DNA of 24,224 bases from contig CACXBO010000116.1 in NCBI GenBank assembly GCA_902765975.1, forward strand, positions 1 to 24,224. Direction: 5' to 3'. The notes below the pieces were generated by a model, which saw only the letters and a program-made list of their open reading frames with translations, was not told the origin of the DNA and made no database searches. Source of the stretch: Oscillospiraceae bacterium (lineage in GTDB: Bacteria; Bacillota; Clostridia; Oscillospirales; Oscillospiraceae). Made by a program: the position numbers and the translations under genes. Positions 7,430 to 15,030 of the stretch are shown in pieces; position 1 is the first letter of the stretch, and each line of letters opens with the position of its first letter.

Positions 7430-8002
7430 TTATACGAGCTTTTTTGCCAATTCTCTGAACGCCCTGCCTCTGTGGCTTATAGCGTTCTTTTCGTCCTCCG
7501 TCATCTCAGCCATCGTCCTGCCGTATTCCGGAAGGTAAAATATCGGGTCGTAGCCAAATCCGCCGCTGCCCTTGGCCTCAAAGGCTATCTCGCCCTCGCA
7601 TACGCCAATTGCGCTCAATTCTCTTCCGTCCGGGAACACGATAACAGCCGCCGCCGCATAGTGGGCGCCCCTGTCCGTCGCTCCCTCAAGAAGCTTCATT
7701 ATCCTCTCGCATTTTTCCGGGTACGAAAAATCGCTCAGGAAACGTGACGAATAGACGCCCGGGCATGAACCGAGAGCGTTTATGCAGATCCCCGAATCGT
7801 CGCTGACTGCAGGTAGACCGGAGGCAAGCATTGCAGCTTTCGCCTTTATCCTCGCGTTTTCTTCAAACGTCGTTCCGGTCTCCTCCGGCTCTGTGTGGAT
7901 GCCGGCCTCTTTCTGGCTGATAATTTCAAAATCGGTACCGCTCAGAATCTCTCTTACCTCTCTGAGCTTGTCCTGATTATTTGAGGCAAGGACTATCTTC
8001 AT
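7430..8002 (-). CDS. rdgB: XTP/dITP diphosphatase (RdgB/HAM1)
   Basis: House-cleaning pyrophosphatase that hydrolyses deaminated purine triphosphates (XTP, ITP, dITP) to monophosphates. It has the standard length of 190 residues. Motifs in order are SNNQDK (7-12) for the phosphates, FEENARIKA (46-54), SDDSGI (67-72) carrying the catalytic and metal-binding aspartates, GGFGYDPIFYLPE (147-159) for base recognition, and SHRGRA (176-181) at the end. The start overlaps the ftsY stop by 4 bases (ATGA), so translation is coupled. Confidence 0.96.
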   Translation of the reverse strand: MKIVLASNNQDKLREVREILSGTDFEIISQKEAGIHTEPEETGTTFEENARIKAKAAMLASGLPAVSDDSGICINALGSCPGVYSSRFLSDFSYPEKCERIMKLLEGATDRGAHYAAAAVIVFPDGRELSAIGVCEGEIAFEAKGSGGFGYDPIFYLPEYGRTMAEMTEDEKNAISHRGRAFRELAKKLV

Positions 8003-8904
8003 TTCAGAAGCGCCTCCACGAAGTCGCGGGAGTTGAACGGAATGAGGTCATCCGCCTTCTCGCCGACTCCAACGAACTTTACCGGAACTCCAAGCCTGTC
8101 GTTGATTGCAAATACTATGCCGCCCTTTGCAGTTCCGTCCAGCTTTGTGAGGACGATACCGGTAAGTCCGGCGCTCTCCTTGAACGCCTCTGCCTGCGTA
8201 AGTCCGTTCTGCCCTGTCGTAGCGTCGAGAACGAGAAGTGTCTCGCGCGCGGCGTTCGGCAGCTCTCTGTCAACTACCCTGCTTATCTTGTTGAGCTCGT
8301 TCATAAGGTTCGACTTATTGTGAAGCCTTCCTGCGGTGTCTATAATAATGATATCCGCTCCGCGCGCCTTTGCAGCCGAAATAGCGTCGAAAACGACTGC
8401 TGCAGGGTCTGAGCCCTCGCTGTGGCGCACAATATCTGCTCCTGCTCTCTCCGCCCATACGGTAAGCTGTTCCGCTGCTGCGGCGCGGAAAGTGTCGCCC
8501 GCCGCGAGAAGCACCTTCTTGCCCTGATTTCCGAAGAGCATGGCGAGCTTGCCAATCGTTGTGGTCTTGCCTACTCCGTTGACTCCGACTACAAGTATTA
8601 CGCTCGGCGTTGTCGAAAGGTCAAGTCCCGCGCCGGAAGGCAGCATGGAGGCAAGCACCTGGCACATACCCTCTCTCACGTCGTCTGCGCCGCGAAAGCC
8701 CCTTCTTCCCGCGAGCTCGCGGAGCTCGTCAACGGCTTTTACCGCAGTATCCGCTCCTACGTCGCTAAGGATCAAGGTCTCCTCAAGGTCGTCGTAGAAA
8801 TCGTCGTTCTCTCCGGTAAAGGAGGCTATCGTTGAATTTATGGCTGCCGCCATTGAATTTTTTGTTTTCTGAAGGCCCTGCTTTATCTTATCAAAAAAAC
8901 CCAT
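7999..8904 (-). CDS. ftsY: Signal recognition particle receptor FtsY
   Basis: GTPase that docks SRP-ribosome complexes at the membrane. The 301 residues contain the N and G domains only: an amphipathic start (MGFFDKIKQGLQKTKNSMAA), the P-loop GVNGVGKTT (107-115), DTFRAAAAEQL (137-147) in the insertion box, DTAGR (189-193), and TKLDGTAKGG (253-262). The long acidic A domain of E. coli FtsY is missing, which is normal for Firmicutes; the N-terminal helix is the likely membrane-targeting element. It lies 40 bases after smc in the same direction, the classic smc-ftsY arrangement, and is coupled to rdgB downstream. Confidence 0.97.
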   Translation of the reverse strand: MGFFDKIKQGLQKTKNSMAAAINSTIASFTGENDDFYDDLEETLILSDVGADTAVKAVDELRELAGRRGFRGADDVREGMCQVLASMLPSGAGLDLSTTPSVILVVGVNGVGKTTTIGKLAMLFGNQGKKVLLAAGDTFRAAAAEQLTVWAERAGADIVRHSEGSDPAAVVFDAISAAKARGADIIIIDTAGRLHNKSNLMNELNKISRVVDRELPNAARETLLVLDATTGQNGLTQAEAFKESAGLTGIVLTKLDGTAKGGIVFAINDRLGVPVKFVGVGEKADDLIPFNSRDFVEALLK

Positions 8905-8944
8905 CGTTTATCACTTCCCTTAGTTTTTTCCCCGGAAAGGTATT

Positions 8945-11900
8945 TTATCCCTTTCTTATGGTGTTTTCCGCCTCGTCGACGTCCATTTTCAGGACTCTTG
9001 AAACGCCCTGCTCCTGCATCGTCACCCCGAAGAGGATATCCGCCTCCTCCATAGTGCCGCGGCGGTGCGTTATAACGAGAAACTGCGTTTTATCCGAGAG
9101 CTTGCGCATATAATCCGCCGTTCTCAGTACGTTTGCCTCATCGAGCGCCGCCTCTATCTCGTCCATAATAACGAAGGGCGTCGGTCTAATTTTGAGGATC
9201 GCGTAATAGAGCGCAATAGCTACGAACGCCTTTTCTCCTCCCGAGAGAAGAGTTATGGTTTTAAGCGTCTTCCCCGGCGGCTGTACCTTGATCTCTATGC
9301 CGCAGTCGAGAATATTCTCCTCGTCTTCAAGCTCAAGCGCGGCTCTGCCTCCACCGAAAAGTTCCAGGAAGGTCGTTTTGAAGCTCTCGTTTATTTTTGC
9401 GAACTCATTCTTGAATATGTCCTTCATCTCGGCAGTTATATCCGAAATAATCTTGAGAAGCTCGCCTCTCGCCCTCTCGATATCGTCGCGCTGCTCAGAG
9501 AGATAGGTATACCTCGTGTTGACTCTCTCAAATTCCTCAATCGCACCGAGATTCGGAGTTCCGAGGGCGGAGATCGATCTTCTGAGCTCGCCCGTTCTGC
9601 GCTTTGCTGCGGGATAGCTCTCAAGCTCTATCTTCTGCTCCTTCGCCGTCGCTCTCGTAAGCTCATAGCTGTCCCAGAGCTTGTCGGTGATGGTCTTCTC
9701 CTCCATCTCGGCCGCCTGACGCTTCTGCTCTATCCTCGCTCCGTCTCGCTCAAGGTCGATTATTCTCTGGTATTTATCGCGGTATTCCTTTTCCGATCTC
9801 GTTCTCTCCGCTTCTAACCTGAGCTTTTCATCGGTAATTGTCTTGAGCTTTTCGCGCAGTCTCTCTGACGCGGCTTTTCTGGCTTCAAGCCTTTGACCTC
9901 CGAGCTCTATCTCTTTTTTGATCTCGTCGGACTCGGAGTTTAAGCGTTCTATGGTGAGCGCCTGCTTTTCCTTATCGCCTAAAAGCCCCAATCTAAGCTC
10001 ATCGAGCTGTGCGATAGCGGCCTTCTGCGTTTCCTTCTCTGCTGTAAGCGACGCGATAGCGGCCTTTATCTCCGATTCCTCGGTCATCAGTTTTCTTCTC
10101 TGTTCGGAAAGCTCTTCCCTTCCGCCCGATTCGGCGCTTAGCTCTAAGCGCGTCTTCTCCTCACTGTCGGTTAGCTTCTCGATCTCCGTCCTTACGGTAT
10201 CGGCATTTGCTTTCAGCTCTTCCGCTCTGTTTCTGAGGTCGGCTCTATCGCGCTTCAGCTCGTCTATTCTGTCGGAGAGAGACTTTATCAATAATTCAAA
10301 GTGTTCCTTTGCGCCGCTGAGCTTTACTATCTCAGCCTCGCACGCGCGAAGCTCTTCCTCGGCAGTCCTTAGTTCATACTCCGCCGCCGAAAGGGCGCGC
10401 TTTTCGGTATCAAGCCTATTCTCTCTGAGCTTGAGCTCCTCCGACATAGAGCTCTCTTTTTCCTTAAGAGCCTTCAGCTCGTTCGCTCTTGAAAGGATTC
10501 CGGAGTTTGAAGGAGCGCTTCCGCCCGTCATGCTTCCGCCGGTGTTAATAACCTGACCGTTAAGAGTTACGATCCTGAACTTATGCCCGTATTTTCTTGC
10601 GATCCTAACGGCACAGTCGAGGTCTGTTACAATGGCAGTTCTGCCGACAAGCTGGAGCATGACCCCTTCGTATTCCGCGTCGTATTTGATAAGGTCTGAG
10701 GCTACGCCCTCATATCCGTCCTCTTTCTCAAGCCCGGGAACGCTGAGTCTCGTGCCCTTTATTACGTTTATCGGAAGGAATGTGTTTCTGCCTCCGTCGC
10801 GGCGCTCGAGCATTTTTATTGCCGCCTTGCCGTCGGCGTCCGTGCTAACGACTATCTGCTGAAGAGCCGAGCCCATAGCGACCTCAATTGCAAGAGTATA
10901 CTTATCGGGAGTCTTGATAAGCTCTGCAACCGGGGCGTGGATCCCGTTCAGCGTGCCCCTCTTCGCCTCTCGCATAATATTCTTTACGGCCTTTCCGTAG
11001 CCCTCGTAGTCTCTCTCCATATCGCTCAAAAGCTGTATCCTGCTCTTAAGCGCGTTATAGTCCATATTAAGACGCAGCGTATTTGAAGAGAGCTCCTCGA
11101 CCTTGCCGCGCTTAGCTTTGAGCTTTATAGAATAGCCTGATACGACGTTCTTTCCCGACTCCGCTTTTGAAAGGGCGGCTGAAAGCAGCTCGCCGTTTGC
11201 TGCAGCTTCTTTTTTTGCAGCCTCAAGCTTTTCTGTCTGAGCGCTTATCTCAGAGAGAATGGCGCTCTCTCTGTCCTCAGCCTCCTGCATAAATGCAGCG
11301 ATTCCGCTCAGCTCGCTTTTCTTATTCGATAGCTGCTCAGCGGCTTCACGATTCGACTCGGAAAGCTCAGCCATTCTGCGCTGGTTTTCGCTCTCGCTCT
11401 CTGAAATGCGGGTAGCCTTGTCGGACAGTGCTCTGAGTGCGGATTCTATATCTGAAAGCTCGGACTCTATGCCGGAAACTCTCTTTTTCCTATCCTCTAT
11501 CTGAGCGGCAAGTCCGGAGTTTTGTCCCTCCTGGCGCTGCATCTCCTCTTCGGCTCTTTCGATGCTCTCCAGATTATGCCCGAGCCTCGTGTTCAGAACT
11601 GCAAGCTCCGACTCAGTCTCCGCTATGAGAGAATCAGAACCCGTTATATCGGAGCGAACACTCTCCGCCTCCTCGTCCTTCCCGTGCATTCTTTCTGACA
11701 GAGCCTCTGTAGCGCTCGATACTGCGTCGAGCTCCGCCCTCGCTTTCTCAAGCGCGCCGGAAGCCGCTATCGCCTCTTCATTCAGCTTCTTGTTCTTCTC
11801 CTGCAGCTCGTCCAGATCCGTAAGCCATATGCTTATCTCAAGGCCGCGAAGCTCGTCTCTGAGTATAAGATATCTTTTTGCTACCTCAGACTGCTTTCTG

Positions 11901-12514
11901 AGCGGCTCGACCTGCATTTCAAGCTCGGAAATCTTATCGTTAACGCGGAGAAGATCCTCCTCCGCTCTCTCAAGCTTGCGCTCAGACTCCTCCTTGCGGT
12001 GACGGAACCTGCTTATTCCCGCCGCTTCCTCAAAAATCTCCCTGCGATCCGTGCTTCTCTGGGAGAGTATGCTGTCGACCTTACCCTGACCGATAATTGA
12101 ATACCCGTCGCGACCGAGACCGGTATCCATAAACAGCTCGTTTACGTCCCTGAGCCTGACAGCCTTGCGGTTGATATAGTACTCTGACTCTCCGGAGCGG
12201 AAGTAGCGGCGCGTGACCTCTACCTCATCGGAGTCGATGCTGAGTCCGCCGTCGGAGTTGTCAAGCACGAGAGTGACCTCTGCAAAGCCAACCTGAGCCC
12301 TTTTTTCGGTACCTCCGAAAATGACGTCCTCCATTTTGCCGCCGCGCAGGGCTTTCGTGCTCATCTCGCCCATTACCCACATCAAAGCGTCTGCAATATT
12401 CGATTTTCCGGAGCCGTTCGGGCCTACAATAGCAGTGATCGGCTTTTCAAAAGTCAGGCGGGTCCTTTCGGGAAACGATTTGAACCCGCACATTTCCAGC
12501 GCTCGCAGATACAA
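8945..12514 (-). CDS. smc: Chromosome segregation ATPase SMC, TTG start
   Basis: Condensin subunit (1189 aa) that with ScpA and ScpB extrudes DNA loops and organises the chromosome. The N-terminal head has Walker A GPNGSGKS (31-38). Two long Glu/Lys/Arg-rich coiled-coil arms flank a hinge at roughly 510-680 (GIHAPVAELI ... GGSMTGGSA). The C-terminal head has the ABC signature LSGGEK at 1090-1095 and Walker B FVIMDEIEAALD from 1114. The start codon is TTG at 12514: GGAGG lies 7 bases before it (12522-12526), and the N-terminus MYLRALEMCGFKSF is the conserved SMC beginning, so the next ATG eight codons in is too late. A promoter sits about 60 bases upstream. The usual upstream gene rnc is not here. 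Confidence 0.98.
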   Translation of the reverse strand: MYLRALEMCGFKSFPERTRLTFEKPITAIVGPNGSGKSNIADALMWVMGEMSTKALRGGKMEDVIFGGTEKRAQVGFAEVTLVLDNSDGGLSIDSDEVEVTRRYFRSGESEYYINRKAVRLRDVNELFMDTGLGRDGYSIIGQGKVDSILSQRSTDRREIFEEAAGISRFRHRKEESERKLERAEEDLLRVNDKISELEMQVEPLRKQSEVAKRYLILRDELRGLEISIWLTDLDELQEKNKKLNEEAIAASGALEKARAELDAVSSATEALSERMHGKDEEAESVRSDITGSDSLIAETESELAVLNTRLGHNLESIERAEEEMQRQEGQNSGLAAQIEDRKKRVSGIESELSDIESALRALSDKATRISESESENQRRMAELSESNREAAEQLSNKKSELSGIAAFMQEAEDRESAILSEISAQTEKLEAAKKEAAANGELLSAALSKAESGKNVVSGYSIKLKAKRGKVEELSSNTLRLNMDYNALKSRIQLLSDMERDYEGYGKAVKNIMREAKRGTLNGIHAPVAELIKTPDKYTLAIEVAMGSALQQIVVSTDADGKAAIKMLERRDGGRNTFLPINVIKGTRLSVPGLEKEDGYEGVASDLIKYDAEYEGVMLQLVGRTAIVTDLDCAVRIARKYGHKFRIVTLNGQVINTGGSMTGGSAPSNSGILSRANELKALKEKESSMSEELKLRENRLDTEKRALSAAEYELRTAEEELRACEAEIVKLSGAKEHFELLIKSLSDRIDELKRDRADLRNRAEELKANADTVRTEIEKLTDSEEKTRLELSAESGGREELSEQRRKLMTEESEIKAAIASLTAEKETQKAAIAQLDELRLGLLGDKEKQALTIERLNSESDEIKKEIELGGQRLEARKAASERLREKLKTITDEKLRLEAERTRSEKEYRDKYQRIIDLERDGARIEQKRQAAEMEEKTITDKLWDSYELTRATAKEQKIELESYPAAKRRTGELRRSISALGTPNLGAIEEFERVNTRYTYLSEQRDDIERARGELLKIISDITAEMKDIFKNEFAKINESFKTTFLELFGGGRAALELEDEENILDCGIEIKVQPPGKTLKTITLLSGGEKAFVAIALYYAILKIRPTPFVIMDEIEAALDEANVLRTADYMRKLSDKTQFLVITHRRGTMEEADILFGVTMQEQGVSRVLKMDVDEAENTIRKG

Positions 12515-12576
12515 TGCGGTACCTCCAAATGGGTCGCGTCATTCCGCACTTACCCATAATAATCCATAATGAGCTA

Positions 12577-12605
12577 AGTATAATTGTTTTCATTTCATTT
12601 TTCAA
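12577..12605 (-). promoter_or_regulatory. Sigma-A promoter of the smc-ftsY-...-leuS unit
   Basis: On the minus strand TTGAAA (12600-12605) and TATACT (12577-12582) are 17 bases apart. This would start transcription near 12570, with a leader of about 55 bases to the smc TTG codon. All eight downstream genes are closely spaced on the same strand, so this could drive about 10 kb. Confidence 0.85.
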
Positions 12606-12647
12606 GAATTATTTCGACGAATTATCATGGCAGAAGCTGCGCCTGCG

Positions 12648-12693
12648 AAAAAAAAACGGTCTGGTATCCCATGGAAAGGATATCAGACCGTTT
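12648..12693 (-). terminator. Strong intrinsic terminator of the ior-paaK-ACT operon
   Basis: A 16-bp stem (12654-12669 with 12678-12693, one mismatch that can be a wobble pair) has an 8-base loop. On the minus strand it runs into nine Ts (A-run 12648-12656). GCCTGC at 12641-12646 and GCAGGC at 12695-12700 form a further 6-bp outer repeat around it. It lies 12 bases after the ACT-protein stop and separates this operon from the smc promoter. Confidence 0.92.
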
Positions 12694-12705
12694 AGCAGGC
12701 GAAAA

Positions 12706-13134
12706 TTATTCAAACGTTTCGGAGGTTATCGGGATGAGACCGAGCTCGCGAAGCCTTTCCTCAGCCTCTGCAGTGTGAGCCACTCGGAAGATCATATAGG
12801 CGTGATCCTCCTCTTTTCCGCCGAGGAAGGAGTACATATACTCAATATTGACCTTAGCCTCTCCTATTCTCTGGAGAAGCTTCAAAAGCCCGCCCGGCTC
12901 GTCCGGAACGGCGAAGGCAAGAACTGAGGTCAGCTTTGCAACGAAGCCGCCCTCCCTCAAAACGTCCATAGCTGCAGCGTCATCGTCGGTAATCAGCCTT
13001 GCAATGCCGAAATCCTTGGTCTCGGCAAGAGAGAGCGCCCGGAGATCGACGTTCTTCTCCGCAAGCAGAGAGGTCATCTCCATAAGGGTACCGGGCTTGT
13101 TCTCAAGAAAAACGGAAATCTGCTTAATGCTCAT
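12706..13134 (-). CDS. Tandem ACT-domain protein, probable aromatic amino acid sensor
   Basis: A small protein (142 aa) made of two ACT domains and nothing else. The first (about 1-65) begins ISVFLENKPGTLMEMTSLLA with the conserved PGTL ligand loop. The second (about 70-138) has FAVPDEPGGLLKLLQRIGEA and the INIEYMYSF-like strand that ACT proteins use to bind amino acids. It has no catalytic or DNA-binding domain. It is the last gene of the iorA-iorB-paaK unit, with AGGAGG in the 12-bp gap after paaK. Homologous ACT proteins often accompany arylacetate-CoA ligase and indolepyruvate oxidoreductase genes, so an allosteric role tuned by Phe, Tyr or Trp is a reasonable inference. The ligand cannot be read from the sequence. 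Confidence 0.9.
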   Translation of the reverse strand: MSIKQISVFLENKPGTLMEMTSLLAEKNVDLRALSLAETKDFGIARLITDDDAAAMDVLREGGFVAKLTSVLAFAVPDEPGGLLKLLQRIGEAKVNIEYMYSFLGGKEEDHAYMIFRVAHTAEAEERLRELGLIPITSETFE

Positions 13135-13146
13135 TTTCCTGCCTCC

Positions 13147-14448
13147 TTATATCTTGCGGTTATCTATAACTCTTACGGCCTTGCCCTCGCTTCTGACGAT
13201 GCTCTTCGGTGCGACAAGGGTAACCTTCGCCTTTATGCCGAGCATAGCCTGAAGCCCGCTTTCAAGCTTCTTCTGCTTTGCGGTTATATCGCCCAGATCG
13301 TCTGTGAACATCTCGGGCGTAAGCTCGACCCTGACCTCAAATGTGTCGGTATTGTTGACTCTGTCGACTATTATCTGATAGTTCGCACCGTAACCGTTAT
13401 TCAGAAGGACAGTTTCAATCTGGCTCGGGAACACGTTCACGCCGCGGATGATAAGCATATCGTCGGTGCGGCCTCTGGGCTTATCCATCTTTACGTGAGT
13501 TCTGCCGCAGGAGCATTTCTCCCTCGTAAGGCGGCAGATATCGCGAGTCCTGTAGCGTATCACCGGGAAAGCCTCTTTGTCAATCGCAGAGAAAACGAGC
13601 TCGCCCCACGTTCCGTCGGGGAGTACCTCCTCGGTATCCGGATCTATTATCTCCGCTATGAAATGGTCCTCGTTTATGTGCATACCCTGCTGAGCGGAGC
13701 ACTCGAAAGCAACGCCTGGTCCGGATAGCTCTGTTAGTCCGTAGATATCAAACGCCTTTATTCCGAGAGTTTTCTGGATATCCTGCCTCATCTCCTCGCT
13801 CCACGCCTCAGCGCCGAAAATTCCGGCTTTGAGAGGGATGTCGTCAGGTCCGAGACCGAGCTCCTTCATTCGCTCGCCGAGGTATGCGGCATAGCTCGGT
13901 GTGCAGCAGATAATAGTAGCGTTGAGATCCTGAATGAACATTATCTGCCTGTCGGTGTTTCCTGAGCTTATCGGGATAGTCATACAGCCAAGCTTGTGGC
14001 TGCCGCCGTTCAATCCGGCTCCGCCCGTAAAGAGCCCGAAACCGTAAGCCACCTGGCATACATCCTCGTTCGTTGCTCCCGCTGCGACAAGAGCTCTTGC
14101 ACAGCAGTCCTCCCAGAGGTCGATGTCGTGCTGAGTGTAGAACGCTACAACTCTCTTTCCGGTAGTGCCGGAAGTCGAGTGTATCCTCACGACGTCCTTG
14201 AGCGGAACGCCGAGAAGTCCGTAGGGATATGAATCGCGGAGGTCATACTTAGAGAGGAACGGAAGCTTTTTAAGGTCGTCTATCGTCTGAATGTCGTCGG
14301 GCGATAAACCCTTCTCCTCCATTTTGCTGCGGTAATAGGGCACATTGTTCCAAACATGGTTAATTTGGTCGCGCAGTTTTTTATTCTGAATGCTCACTAT
14401 CTCGTCGCGAGACGCGCATTCGATCTCCGGTTGGAAATATCTTTCCAT
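13147..14448 (-). CDS. paaK: Phenylacetate-CoA ligase (AMP-forming arylacetate-CoA ligase)
   Basis: Activates phenylacetate or related arylacetates to CoA thioesters using ATP. Domain marks are the HSTSGTTGK phosphate loop (90-98), YGLTELSGPGVAFEC in the adenylate-binding core, RYRTRDICRLTREKCSCGRTH with conserved Asp and a Cys pair, and GRTDDMLIIRGVNVFPSQIE at the hinge to the small C-terminal domain. I place the start at the ATG at 14448 (433 aa, MERYFQPEIE). A GTG at 14457, overlapping the iorB stop, would add three residues and is equally readable. It lies between iorB and the ACT protein. With IorAB it connects aryl-2-oxoacids, arylacetyl-CoA and free arylacetates. The direction (degradative, or salvage of arylacetates into aromatic amino acids) is not settled by sequence. 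Confidence 0.94.
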   Translation of the reverse strand: MERYFQPEIECASRDEIVSIQNKKLRDQINHVWNNVPYYRSKMEEKGLSPDDIQTIDDLKKLPFLSKYDLRDSYPYGLLGVPLKDVVRIHSTSGTTGKRVVAFYTQHDIDLWEDCCARALVAAGATNEDVCQVAYGFGLFTGGAGLNGGSHKLGCMTIPISSGNTDRQIMFIQDLNATIICCTPSYAAYLGERMKELGLGPDDIPLKAGIFGAEAWSEEMRQDIQKTLGIKAFDIYGLTELSGPGVAFECSAQQGMHINEDHFIAEIIDPDTEEVLPDGTWGELVFSAIDKEAFPVIRYRTRDICRLTREKCSCGRTHVKMDKPRGRTDDMLIIRGVNVFPSQIETVLLNNGYGANYQIIVDRVNNTDTFEVRVELTPEMFTDDLGDITAKQKKLESGLQAMLGIKAKVTLVAPKSIVRSEGKAVRVIDNRKI

Positions 14449-14453
14449 ACAGT

Positions 14454-15026
14454 TCACACTTTCCTTCCAAGCTCAAAGGCTTTTTTATTCATATCCAGGA
14501 ATTTAGGGGGGACAATCGCTTCAATAGAGGCAAGCCATTTTTCTTCGGGAATATCGAAATACTTTGAAAGTCTGCCTAAAAGCACGATATTGACGGCCTT
14601 TACCGATCCTGCCTCGGCTGCAAGGCTAACGCAGTCGAGAGCGTCGACCTTTGCTCCCGCGTCGCTCATCTTCTTCACAAGCTCTTCGGGGTACTCCGCT
14701 GCTCCGGTAATAACGGGCATCGGATCTATCTTCTGTGTGTTGGTTATAACAACTCCGTCGGTCTTTAAGTATGAAAGCCATCTTGCTGCCTCGAGAAGCT
14801 CAAAGGAGACTATCATATCTGCTTCGCCCTTATCGATAACCGGCGAATAGACCTTTTCGCCGTATCTAACGTAAGTTACGACGCTGCCGCCGCGCTGGCT
14901 CATGCCGTGGACCTCGCTGACCTTTACGTCACAGCCCATTGAAAGAAAGAGATGTCCGAGCAGCTTTGAAGCGAGAAGGCTTCCCTGTCCGCCGACTCCG
15001 ACTATCATTATGTTCTTCGTTTCCAT
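14454..15026 (-). CDS. iorB: Indolepyruvate:ferredoxin oxidoreductase, beta subunit
   Basis: Small (gamma-domain-like) subunit of the oxygen-sensitive enzyme that oxidatively decarboxylates aryl 2-oxoacids to aryl-CoA with reduction of ferredoxin. The 190 residues begin with a nucleotide-binding-like GVGGQGSLLASKLLG at 10-24, followed by VSEVHGMSQRGGSVVTYVR, both hallmarks of the 2-oxoacid:ferredoxin oxidoreductase gamma domain. The ATG at 15026 is 4 bases after the iorA stop, and GGGAG within the iorA end serves as its ribosome binding site. It needs IorA for the thiamine site and clusters. Confidence 0.96.
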   Translation of the reverse strand: METKNIMIVGVGGQGSLLASKLLGHLFLSMGCDVKVSEVHGMSQRGGSVVTYVRYGEKVYSPVIDKGEADMIVSFELLEAARWLSYLKTDGVVITNTQKIDPMPVITGAAEYPEELVKKMSDAGAKVDALDCVSLAAEAGSVKAVNIVLLGRLSKYFDIPEEKWLASIEAIVPPKFLDMNKKAFELGRKV

Positions 15027-15030
15027 TCTA

